From Treponema sp. (GTDB taxonomy: Bacteria; Spirochaetota; Spirochaetia; Treponematales; Treponemataceae), in contig JAHAZL010000056.1 of assembly GCA_018384055.1 (NCBI GenBank), positions 1 to 64,000 of the forward strand: a stretch of DNA of 64,000 bases. The letters run 5' to 3'. The position numbers were made by a program, and so were the translations under genes. Below, in pieces: positions 34,519 to 41,975 of the stretch (its first letter is position 1; the number at the start of each line of letters is the position of its first letter). Below the pieces are notes generated by a model. The model did not search any database. It was not told where the DNA came from and saw only the letters and a list, made by a program, of their open reading frames with translations.

Positions 34519-36275
34519 TATTTATCTCCAGGAATATTATTTTCTATTTCAACATCTTTTATTTCGCTTTCAGAGACTACAGTTTTCTCTTCTTCTTGAT
34601 TGGTCTTTGGCGGTGGACTCATTCTTGAAGCCCATTCCTCAGCTTTCCTAAGTTCTCTTCCAGAGGCTTTATGAGCATTTACAGGAAGAACTGAATTTGC
34701 AGCTTTAAGATATCGTATAAGCTCAATTATGAAAAACCCCGTACAGACGGCAGTCACTCCAAGCCATGCATTTTTTGCATTCTGCAGCCGGTAAACTTCA
34801 TTAAGGTCGCTCATGGACTTGTTGTTGTATGCATAGGCAGCGGAAGTATACTGCCCCGTATAGTAAAAGGTAAAAGGCATGGAAAGAACAAGAAGAGTAT
34901 AGGCCCTGTAAGTCCAGATTCTGCGTTTTTCTATGTAGGCTTCATGATCAATCGCTTTGCCGTTTACTGCAAGAACATTGTCGTTTACCTGTAAATTTTC
35001 AGGTACGTAATAGAAAAAACTTGCTTTTTCCCCGCTCTTGTCTTTTTTTAGTGCAGTAAAATGTCCTATGACAGGCTCTCCTCCGGCAGTAAATTTTCCA
35101 AAGTACCTGTCGGAAAGAACTTCCCCTGCGAATTTACCATCCGCATAGATTTTCCCTTCCACAGGTTTTGTCATAGTAACGGAAAGGTCAGCCTTGGATT
35201 CCTTTATCATGTCTGCCTGTATAAGGAATTTTTCGGAACCTGAAAACTCGTAGGAAATCATCCTGGAATAATAATCCTTGCATTCAACCTTTACAGTGTG
35301 TTTTCCGGCATCAAGAACCAGTTTTTCAGGAACCTTGTCATAATATATTCCGTCTACGGTAACGTGAGCATTACCTGCAATTTCTTCAGGTTTAACTTCA
35401 AAATAGACTTCCACAGGCAAATGGTTTGTAATCAAAGGACACAAATATGAAGACAGATTTGCAGCAACGGTACCGCAGTTTCTGATTTTACCTACTTCCG
35501 TAATTGTACCAAGTCTTTCCCTGCCAGGATAAACATAGAGGGAACAAGTAACTGAAAAATAATCGCCGTAAACGGTAAGGAAACCATCGATCAAACCGTT
35601 TATTTTTTCACTGACCATGGACTTTTCAAACACACGGCTTTCAAGTCCATTTCTTTTGTAGGAATCTTCCGGCTTATAAAGTTCAGAGGGATCATTTTTG
35701 TAAAGGACAATTTTTTCTTCTCTCGTCTCAGGAAGAAGACTTTCGGTTTTTTTAACGAAAATATTTGTCAGCGGATTAAAGAAAAGATTAAAGTCAGTTT
35801 CTACTTCCTGTTTGTCATTCTGGTTTTCAACAAGTTTATTATACTCTGCCCTGAGCTGTTCAGTCTTGTTCAGGTTTTCTTCTATTTTGATTTCTGTTTC
35901 CCTTATTTTTTCCTGCTGCTTTCTGATGGCTTTATCAAGTTTCTTCTTGTTGTCAGTAGTAAATACAAGTGCATCCCTTTTTTTATAATCATTGGATAGC
36001 TGAAGGAAAAGGGACTGTCGTTCAACAAGATAGGATTCGAGGGTTCTATCCATCATTTCCTTGTTTGAAGTATTTCTAATGAGACCTTCAGAAATCTGTT
36101 CAAGCAAAAGCTGTGGAAGCAGAGTCGAAAGTTCTTCTTCCGATACATCGCGTTTTTTATTTTGTGAAAATTCAAACTTCTTCGCCGAAAGAACCCAATC
36201 TTCAGCAAAGAGATTTGAGAAAGCAAAGACAATTGAAAACAGGCAGATTAAAAGTTTCTGTTTAGTCGATGTCAT
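34518..36275 (-). CDS. Secreted/membrane protein with PEGA-like and coiled-coil segments
   Basis: Function unknown. The 585 residues begin with a signal peptide (MTSTKQKLLICLFSIVFAFSNLFAED); the frame is open further upstream inside prfB, but this start gives the signal sequence. A coiled coil spans ~95-150. Around 320-430 are PEGA-like strands (AHVTVDGIYYDKVPEKLVLDAGKHTVKVEC, shown by VDGIYYDKVPEKLVLDAG). Two hydrophobic helices lie near 460 and 505. The C-terminus is acidic with PPP. It overlaps prfB by 14 nt and ftsY by 1. It may be anchored in the envelope with a periplasmic PEGA surface. Confidence 0.8.
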   Translation of the reverse strand: MTSTKQKLLICLFSIVFAFSNLFAEDWVLSAKKFEFSQNKKRDVSEEELSTLLPQLLLEQISEGLIRNTSNKEMMDRTLESYLVERQSLFLQLSNDYKKRDALVFTTDNKKKLDKAIRKQQEKIRETEIKIEENLNKTEQLRAEYNKLVENQNDKQEVETDFNLFFNPLTNIFVKKTESLLPETREEKIVLYKNDPSELYKPEDSYKRNGLESRVFEKSMVSEKINGLIDGFLTVYGDYFSVTCSLYVYPGRERLGTITEVGKIRNCGTVAANLSSYLCPLITNHLPVEVYFEVKPEEIAGNAHVTVDGIYYDKVPEKLVLDAGKHTVKVECKDYYSRMISYEFSGSEKFLIQADMIKESKADLSVTMTKPVEGKIYADGKFAGEVLSDRYFGKFTAGGEPVIGHFTALKKDKSGEKASFFYYVPENLQVNDNVLAVNGKAIDHEAYIEKRRIWTYRAYTLLVLSMPFTFYYTGQYTSAAYAYNNKSMSDLNEVYRLQNAKNAWLGVTAVCTGFFIIELIRYLKAANSVLPVNAHKASGRELRKAEEWASRMSPPPKTNQEEEKTVVSESEIKDVEIENNIPGDK

Positions 36276-37401
36276 CCATATCATCGTCATCAGGAGTAAC
36301 GGAAAGTCCCTTCCATTTTGCCGAAAGGAATTCATCAAGGAAAGGATCGATGTTTCCATCCATAACATCTTGGATATTTCCGATTTTTAGCTTTGTGCGG
36401 TGGTCGTTTACCATTGTATATGGCTGGAAAACATAGGAACGAATCTGGCTGCCGAAGGAAATATCCTTCTTTTCACCTGCAAATTTTGAATTTTCCTTTT
36501 CCTTCTGTTCCTTGTAATATTCGTAAAGCCTTGAACGAAGGATGCTCATGGCAGTTGCACGGTTCATAAGCTGAGACCTTTCGCTGTCACAGGCAACTAC
36601 TATTCCGGTTGGAATATGAGTAAAACGAACTGCAGATTCTGTCTTGTTGACATGCTGGCCACCCTTACCGCCGGAACGGTATGTATCAACGCGAAGGTCC
36701 TTCTGTTCAATGTTGACTTCAATACTGTCATCAAGAACAGGGAAAACATAAACGGAAGCAAATGATGTATGGCGGCGTGCATTGGCATCAAAAGGAGAAA
36801 TACGAACAAGACGATGAACGCCTGCCTCTCCCTTTGTATAACCATATACATAGTCACCGGAAATCCTCATGTTGATGGATTTGAGCCCACCTTCTGCTTC
36901 TTCCTGAGAAACAACTTCAACTTTATAACCATGCCGTTCTGCCCACCTCTGATACATTCTTGAAAGCATGAAAGTCCAGTCACAGGCTTCTGTTCCACCG
37001 GCACCTGCATGAACAGAAAGGAAGCAGTCGTTCTTGTCTACTTCATCGCTCAAAAGATTGAGGATACTGTAGTGCTCGTAATCCTTGCTTGCAGTTTCAT
37101 ACATTTCCTTGAGTTCACTTTCCAGAGCCTGGTCATTTTCTTCAAGAGCCATCTGGTACATGGTTTCAATGTCATCAATATCTGCAACAAGTTTCTGCCA
37201 AGGTTCGATTCTACCCTTGAGCAGTTTGATGTCGTTCATTACTTTTGTTGCCTTTACATTGTCATCCCAAAATCCAGGAGCATTTGAAAGGGCTTCTTTT
37301 TCTGCAATTTTCTTGTTTATATCATCTACATCAAGACGACCCCAAACAGAAAGGATATTTTCCTTTAACTGGGAAATGGGTTCCTGAAAATCTTCTACCA
37401 T
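36262..37401 (-). CDS. prfB: Peptide chain release factor 2
   Basis: RF2 recognises UGA and UAA and triggers peptidyl-tRNA hydrolysis. The 379 residues carry the stop-reading SPF motif (RISPFDANARRH) and the catalytic GGQ in RSGGKGGQHVNK. In most bacteria prfB needs a +1 frameshift at CTT TGA near codon 25. Here the frame is continuous and the site reads CTT GAT (SVWGRLDVDD), so the autoregulatory shift has been lost. The C-terminal end is very acidic (DDDDMDDID). AAGGA precedes the ATG, and the gene lies 44 bp after the Cas2-like gene. Confidence 0.96.
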   Translation of the reverse strand: MVEDFQEPISQLKENILSVWGRLDVDDINKKIAEKEALSNAPGFWDDNVKATKVMNDIKLLKGRIEPWQKLVADIDDIETMYQMALEENDQALESELKEMYETASKDYEHYSILNLLSDEVDKNDCFLSVHAGAGGTEACDWTFMLSRMYQRWAERHGYKVEVVSQEEAEGGLKSINMRISGDYVYGYTKGEAGVHRLVRISPFDANARRHTSFASVYVFPVLDDSIEVNIEQKDLRVDTYRSGGKGGQHVNKTESAVRFTHIPTGIVVACDSERSQLMNRATAMSILRSRLYEYYKEQKEKENSKFAGEKKDISFGSQIRSYVFQPYTMVNDHRTKLKIGNIQDVMDGNIDPFLDEFLSAKWKGLSVTPDDDDMDDID

Positions 37402-37445
37402 AATATATATTCCTTAAATAATATTTTACCTTATAAAAAAAGGAT

Positions 37446-37739
37446 TCATTTTTTCTGGGAAGCCGGAGTTCCTGAAAACTGGCACTTGCGCCATTTTTTC
37501 TGTTTCATTTCAGTAATTACAAAAAGTCCGTTTACAGGGAACTGATAAAGCCTGATTCTGTCATAATAGTCGGTAACGCGATCCAAATCCTTCTTGAGGT
37601 TAGAAAGTTCGTCCTCTCGCACCTTCATGTTTTCCCAGCAGGAACGCTGAATTTTTGAAAATCCATAACGGGTAAGAATGTCCACGAGAAGTTTTCCGCT
37701 GTCCAGGCTACCTGGGTCTATCATTACAGAAACAAACAT
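37446..37739 (-). CDS. Orphan Cas2-like ferredoxin-fold protein
   Basis: This 97-residue protein resembles Cas2: MFVSVMIDPGS with Asp at position 8 in the first strand, a helix, GFSKIQRSCWENMKV for the second strand pair, then DRIRLYQFPVNGLFVI. Cas2 is a dimeric nuclease-fold partner of Cas1 in CRISPR adaptation. No cas1, other cas gene or CRISPR array is in the window, so this is probably a housekeeping Cas2/VapD-like relative. There is no Shine-Dalgarno. A strong promoter (37747-37775) puts the transcription start 1 nt before the ATG. It heads the transcript leading to prfB. Confidence 0.7.
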   Translation of the reverse strand: MFVSVMIDPGSLDSGKLLVDILTRYGFSKIQRSCWENMKVREDELSNLKKDLDRVTDYYDRIRLYQFPVNGLFVITEMKQKKWRKCQFSGTPASQKK

Positions 37740-37746
37740 ATATTAC

Positions 37747-37775
37747 AGAATAATTGAAACCACATCTATTGTCAA
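37747..37775 (-). promoter_or_regulatory. Sigma70 promoter of the Cas2-like gene, leaderless geometry
   Basis: TTGACA (37770-37775), 17-bp spacer, TATTCT (37747-37752) on the minus strand. The predicted +1 is 37740 and the ATG begins at 37739. Confidence 0.65.
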
Positions 37776-37817
37776 ACAGACTTGCAAATAGGTTCAATTT
37801 AGTAGAAAATATAAACT

Positions 37818-38786
37818 ATGAAAAACAGAGTCTGCGTAAAAATTCTTGCATTGTCATTTATTATTTCTGCATCGGCAGCCTTTGCCCAGTCAACAAAATC
37901 AGTTGTCACCGGAATCAAGGCAGAATCTTCTTCTGCAAAATCTGTAACGGTAACCTGGTCATCACCCGCAGACCTGAAAACGGTTTCAGCACTTCTTGTA
38001 TACAGGGCAACAAAACCTTTCACAGGCTTTTCACAGACAGAAAAACTTGAACCTGTAGCAATTTTGGCGCCTAATGAAACTTCCTATACGGACACACTCA
38101 AAACCTCCCAGGTATATTTTTACGCCGTTGTTTCTGCATTAGGTTCCGCAACTTCTTCAGACAGCGAATTTTTTTTTGATGAAGAAACCGACACAAAAAG
38201 GGAATATTCTTCAGACAATCCACTTTTAAAGACTGTTCTTCCCGGAGTAAATGCAACTGTTCAGGGGGCAAGGGCAACCAGACAAAAGAAGGTTAAGTCT
38301 GCCATCAAAAATGCAGAGCAACCCAGAAAAACTTATGAAGACGGTGAACTGAGGGAAACTCCCCTTCCATACATCGATGTTCTCGACGATCTACCTGCCC
38401 ACGAACCAAAAATTTCGGCAGAAGCAAAAAACAAGACAAAAAACCTCATCAGGAAAAATTCAAGGCAGAAACCTGAACCACTTCCCATCCATATTTTTGA
38501 GGAAGACCTTGTAAGTCCAGCCGGCGGAGATGAATACCTGCTCTTTGAAATTCTCAAGACCTACTTCATCAAGAAACAGTATTCTGAATCCATTACACAG
38601 CTCAGAAAATTCCTTGCCCAGAACAGGACGAAAGAAGTTGCAGACAGGGCCAGTTTTTATCTTGGAGAATCCTACTATTATACAGGAAATTTCCCTTCGG
38701 CCCTTACAAGATTTCTTGCCCTTGAAGAAACATATCCTGAACTCAGCCGTCAATGGATAGACAGTACATTGGATCAGTTCAACTGA
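37818..38786 (+). CDS. Secreted Fn3-like/TPR protein
   Basis: Function unknown. The 322 residues start with a signal peptide (MKNRVCVKILALSFIISASAAFAQ). Residues ~28-115 look like a fibronectin type III domain (KSVTVTWSSP...YFYAVVSA). A Lys/Arg/Glu-rich linker follows, and from ~235 a TPR-like helical region (YLLFEILKTYFIKKQYSESI, FYLGESYYYTGNFPSALTRF). Such a protein may bridge periplasmic partners. There is no Shine-Dalgarno; TTGCAA (37782) and a weak GAAAAT (37805) could give a leaderless start, with low confidence. It is the first gene on the plus strand, diverging from the Cas2-like gene. Confidence 0.82.
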   Translation: MKNRVCVKILALSFIISASAAFAQSTKSVVTGIKAESSSAKSVTVTWSSPADLKTVSALLVYRATKPFTGFSQTEKLEPVAILAPNETSYTDTLKTSQVYFYAVVSALGSATSSDSEFFFDEETDTKREYSSDNPLLKTVLPGVNATVQGARATRQKKVKSAIKNAEQPRKTYEDGELRETPLPYIDVLDDLPAHEPKISAEAKNKTKNLIRKNSRQKPEPLPIHIFEEDLVSPAGGDEYLLFEILKTYFIKKQYSESITQLRKFLAQNRTKEVADRASFYLGESYYYTGNFPSALTRFLALEETYPELSRQWIDSTLDQFN

Positions 38787-38813
38787 TCCATAAGATGCAC
38801 TTGCAAAATCATA

Positions 38814-38850
38814 GACACCGTGGATTTAAACGGTGTCTTTTCTTTCTCTT
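38814..38850 (+). terminator. Terminator after the Fn3/TPR gene
   Basis: GACACCGT (38814-38821) pairs with ACGGTGTC (38830-38837) around an 8-nt loop, followed by a T-rich tract. A second perfect inverted repeat, GGATCAGTT-c-AACTGATCC (38771-38789), covers the stop codon. Confidence 0.88.
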
Positions 38851-38884
38851 TTTCTTGATAATTTTTACACGCATAGTATTTTTT

Positions 38885-38913
38885 TTGTATTATCTGAATT
38901 ACCATTGTTATAT
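38885..38913 (+). promoter_or_regulatory. Candidate promoter of the endoglucanase gene
   Basis: TTGTAT (38885-38890), 17-bp spacer, TTATAT (38908-38913). The predicted start is ~38920, giving a ~33-nt leader with AGGAGA. Confidence 0.5.
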
Positions 38914-38952
38914 ATTCAAAACAATTAATCGAAAAACATTTAGGAGATACTT

Positions 38953-40053
38953 ATGAATCTTGGAACAGGATGGAATCTTGGCAATACTCTTGACGCACAC
39001 AATGCAGACACCTTTGAAAATGAACCTTCCAATACAGAAACAAGCTGGGGCCAGCCTGCAACAACAAGAGAAATGATAAAGGGCCTTGCAAACAGCGGGA
39101 TAAAAACAATCCGCCTTCCCGTAAGCTGGACACCTCACATAAATGCAAACTATGAAATAAACGGACAGTGGATGGCCCGCGTAAAGACCATCGTTGACTG
39201 GTGCATCGAAGAAGGCTTGTATGTTATCCTCAACATACACCACGACAACTACATCAACGACAACATGGTATATGCTTTCCAGGGCTTCTACCCTACGGAA
39301 AAGGGAAAGGCCATGTCCCTCAAATATATAGAGGCAGTTTGGACTCAGATAGCTATGGCCTTCAACAAAAAGAAATATGACAAAATAATTTTTGAAACTT
39401 TGAACGAACCTCGCCTCAGGGGGCATGAACACGAATGGAACATGGATCCTAAATGCGAAAAATGCCAGGAAGCAGCAAGAATAATCAACGAACTTAACCA
39501 GAAGGCTTTGGATACAATCCGCAGTTCAGGAGGAATCAATGCAGACCGTATGGTTATGGTTCCAGCCTATGTTGCATCTCCTTATGCAGCCTGGGACAGC
39601 AGTTTCAAGTTTCCTGTTGACCCTGCAGGGAAAGGTAAAATTGCCCTTTCAGTACACATGTATACCCCTTACAACTTTGCAATGAACTGCGGCGATGGAA
39701 GCTACAACAATTTTTCCACGCAAACAAAAGAAGAACTGGACAACCACTTCAACAGCCTTAAGTCAAACTTCATAGACAGGGGGTATCCAGTAATCATCGG
39801 TGAATACGGCGCAACAAACAAGGGAAACAAAGCAGACCGCCTTGCCTGGTTTGAATACTATCTTAAGGAATCGGCATCAAGAGGAATTACTTCCATTCTT
39901 TGGGACAACGGAACTGAAAACAACCACGAAAACCCTGCGGAATCATTCGGTTTTTTCAACAGAGAAACCTGTCAATGGTTCGACCAGGACATCAGGAATG
40001 TAATCATGGAAGCGGCAGAAGAAGGGGCAAGGAAACACGCCAATTCCAACTGA
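38953..40053 (+). CDS. GH5 family endoglucanase, no signal peptide
   Basis: This 366-residue glycoside hydrolase family 5 enzyme cleaves beta-1,4-glucans. It opens directly with GTGWNLGNTLDAH, followed by IRLPVSWTPHI and ILNIHHD. The acid/base Glu152 is in FETLNEPR and the nucleophile Glu284 in IIGEYGA, so the active site is intact. The composition of motifs fits GH5_4-like cellulases of gut bacteria. No signal peptide or lipobox precedes the domain, and stops lie upstream in frame, so it appears intracellular or released by another route. AGGAGA sits before the ATG. It has its own promoter and terminator-bounded neighbourhood among housekeeping genes, which suggests later acquisition. Confidence 0.93.
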   Translation: MNLGTGWNLGNTLDAHNADTFENEPSNTETSWGQPATTREMIKGLANSGIKTIRLPVSWTPHINANYEINGQWMARVKTIVDWCIEEGLYVILNIHHDNYINDNMVYAFQGFYPTEKGKAMSLKYIEAVWTQIAMAFNKKKYDKIIFETLNEPRLRGHEHEWNMDPKCEKCQEAARIINELNQKALDTIRSSGGINADRMVMVPAYVASPYAAWDSSFKFPVDPAGKGKIALSVHMYTPYNFAMNCGDGSYNNFSTQTKEELDNHFNSLKSNFIDRGYPVIIGEYGATNKGNKADRLAWFEYYLKESASRGITSILWDNGTENNHENPAESFGFFNRETCQWFDQDIRNVIMEAAEEGARKHANSN

Positions 40054-40054
40054 T

Positions 40055-40083
40055 TTGTAATTTTACAAAAAATGTGTTATAAT
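40055..40083 (+). promoter_or_regulatory. Consensus promoter of carD, near-leaderless geometry
   Basis: TTGTAA (40055-40060), 17-bp spacer, perfect TATAAT (40078-40083). The predicted +1 is ~40090, 3 nt before the carD ATG. The -35 begins immediately after the endoglucanase stop. Confidence 0.7.
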
Positions 40084-40092
40084 GATGAAACT

Positions 40093-40704
40093 ATGGCAAA
40101 ACCAAAGACAGAATTTTTAGTAAACCAGACAATCGTTTACCCAAGCCAGGGAGTTGGTAAAGTAGTCGATGTATTCAAAAGAGAATTCAAAGGCGAAATG
40201 ATTTACCACTACAAAATCTACATTGAAGTTTCTGATATGACAGTTACTGTTCCTGTAGACAATGCAAAGCTCCTTGGAATCCGTGCAATTGTTTCGAAAG
40301 CAGAAGCCAAAAAAGCTTTAGATTCCATAAGCGAAGATTACGAGCCACCTACATCTGACTGGAAACTTCGTTATCAGCAGAACCTTGACCTTCTTAAAAA
40401 AGGCACAATCGGTGACATTGCAGCAATCGTGCGCTGTCTTTACCACCGTTCAAAGGTAAAGGAACTTCCAATCCTTGAACGCAAGCTCTATGAAAACGCA
40501 AAGACCCTTCTTGAAAACGAAATAGCAGAAGCATACGGGATTTCAGCTACAGAAGTTGAAACAATGCTTCATGCTAAACTTGAACCTCTCGGCCTCAAGA
40601 TTGAAAAGAAGCCAGTCTATAACGACGAAGATGAAGACGAAGATGAGTTTGAAGAAGACACATCATCCTCTTCAAAAGATAATGATGACGACGACGAGGA
40701 TTAA
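40093..40704 (+). CDS. carD: CarD family transcriptional regulator
   Basis: CarD/CdnL binds the RNA polymerase beta lobe and stabilises open complexes. The 203 residues open with MAKPKTEFLVNQTIVYPSQG, the Tudor-like RNAP-interaction domain (VYPSQGVGKVVDV, YHYKIYIE). A helical DNA-binding C-domain follows (SDWKLRYQQNLDLLKKGTIGDIAAIVR). A long Asp/Glu tail (~178-203) is unusual. An ATG lies seven codons upstream, but I choose 40093 because the domain starts there and the promoter's +1 lies 3 nt before it. There is no Shine-Dalgarno. It is followed 3 bp later by ispDF. Confidence 0.9.
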   Translation: MAKPKTEFLVNQTIVYPSQGVGKVVDVFKREFKGEMIYHYKIYIEVSDMTVTVPVDNAKLLGIRAIVSKAEAKKALDSISEDYEPPTSDWKLRYQQNLDLLKKGTIGDIAAIVRCLYHRSKVKELPILERKLYENAKTLLENEIAEAYGISATEVETMLHAKLEPLGLKIEKKPVYNDEDEDEDEFEEDTSSSSKDNDDDDED

Positions 40705-40707
40705 TCC

Positions 40708-41886
40708 TTGAAATCACTTTCACTTGTTCTTGCTGCTGCAGGTTCATCCACAAGGATGGGCCTTGGCAAAAAAAAAGAATATCTTGAAATGGCAGGCGGT
40801 ACAGTTCTTTCTTGTGCCGCCCGCATTTTTTTAGAAGCAGCAGATTTTTCAACAGTAATAATTGCCATCCCACAAAACGGCCAGGAACAAGCAAAAAAAG
40901 CTTTTTTTGCAGACCCAGAAATTAAAAAACTTGTTCAGGGTAAAAATATACTTTTCATCGAAGGTGGAAATACAAGGCAATCCTCCGTTTACAGGGCTAT
41001 AAAGGCAATACCAGAAAAAGATTCCATCGTCCTTATACATGATGCGGCACGCCCTTTTGTTTCAAAGGAAATCATTCATAATGTAATCAAGGCATCCGAT
41101 GAACACGGTGCGGCTGCACCAGGAATTCCTCCCGTAGATACACAGAAAGAGATATCAACTGACGGAACTATCAAGAGGCACCTTATAAGGAAAGAACTGT
41201 GCGCAATTCAGACTCCGCAGGCATTTTCACTTAAGGAACTTTTGGAGTGCCATAAAAAAGCATCAGAAATTGATTTTGAATACACAGATGATACGGAAAT
41301 ATGGGACAGCTATCCTGAAATCACAGGCGGAAAAAAAGTATTTGTAGTTGAAGGAAGCAAGGACAATAAGAAAATCACCTTTGTCCAGGATATACCGGGA
41401 AAACAAATCATGACAAAAATTGGAATAGGAACTGACCTACACCGTCTTGTTGAAGGAAGAAAACTTTTCCTTGGCGGAATCGAGATTCCGGCTGAAAAAG
41501 GCGAATACGGACATTCAGACGGAGATGTTTTGCTCCATGCAATCAGCGATGCCCTTCTTGGTGCAGCAGGACTTGGCGACATCGGGTCATACTTTCCTCC
41601 TGAAGACCTTAAATGGAAGGACGCAGACTCAAAGGACCTGCTGAAAAAAATATGGATCGACATCCGCAACGAAGGTTGGCAACTTAACAACCTTGACTGC
41701 GTTGTAGAAACGGAAAAACCAAAATTTCTTCCATGGCGCGACAAGGTAATCGAGTCCATTGCAAAAACCCTAGAAGTTTCAAAAGACCAGATTTTCGTAA
41801 AGGCAAAAACAAACGAAAAGCAGGATTCTGTCGGAGCAGGCAACGCAATCAAAGCCTACTGTGTTTGTCTTCTTGAAAAACATTAA
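40708..41886 (+). CDS. ispDF: Bifunctional IspD-IspF (MEP isoprenoid pathway)
   Basis: This 392-residue fusion catalyses two non-consecutive steps of the MEP pathway. Residues 1-230 are IspD, MEP cytidylyltransferase, with LAAAGSSTRMGLGKKKEYL and IHDAARPFV. Residues 235-392 are IspF, which makes MEcPP: the zinc site is GIGTDLHRL and GHSDGDVLLHAI, and KAKTNEKQDSVGAG is the cytidine-binding end. The order D-F is the same in other known fusions. The start is TTG at 40708 with GAGG nine bases upstream, 3 bp past carD, so the two share a transcript. Confidence 0.95.
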   Translation: MKSLSLVLAAAGSSTRMGLGKKKEYLEMAGGTVLSCAARIFLEAADFSTVIIAIPQNGQEQAKKAFFADPEIKKLVQGKNILFIEGGNTRQSSVYRAIKAIPEKDSIVLIHDAARPFVSKEIIHNVIKASDEHGAAAPGIPPVDTQKEISTDGTIKRHLIRKELCAIQTPQAFSLKELLECHKKASEIDFEYTDDTEIWDSYPEITGGKKVFVVEGSKDNKKITFVQDIPGKQIMTKIGIGTDLHRLVEGRKLFLGGIEIPAEKGEYGHSDGDVLLHAISDALLGAAGLGDIGSYFPPEDLKWKDADSKDLLKKIWIDIRNEGWQLNNLDCVVETEKPKFLPWRDKVIESIAKTLEVSKDQIFVKAKTNEKQDSVGAGNAIKAYCVCLLEKH

Positions 41887-41920
41887 AGTTACCAACAAAA
41901 CCACATCCACCGACACCAAT

Positions 41921-41957
41921 AAAAAAACCTTGGAATGCCAAAGACACGCCAAGGTTT
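41921..41957 (-). terminator. Terminator of the giant coiled-coil gene
   Basis: On the minus strand AAACCTTGG (41949-41957) pairs with CCAAGGTTT (41925-41933) around a 15-nt loop and runs into seven Ts. It can also fold on the plus strand after ispDF, where only three Ts follow. Confidence 0.75.
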
Positions 41958-41975
41958 GTCAGCATCTAAAAAATT

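Noticed and set aside
36262..37401. Frameshifted prfB needing recoding
   Set aside because: The frame is open from ATG to stop with GGQ and SPF intact; the shift site is absent.
37446..37739. Part of a CRISPR-Cas locus
   Set aside because: No cas1, effector gene or repeat array is found anywhere in the window.
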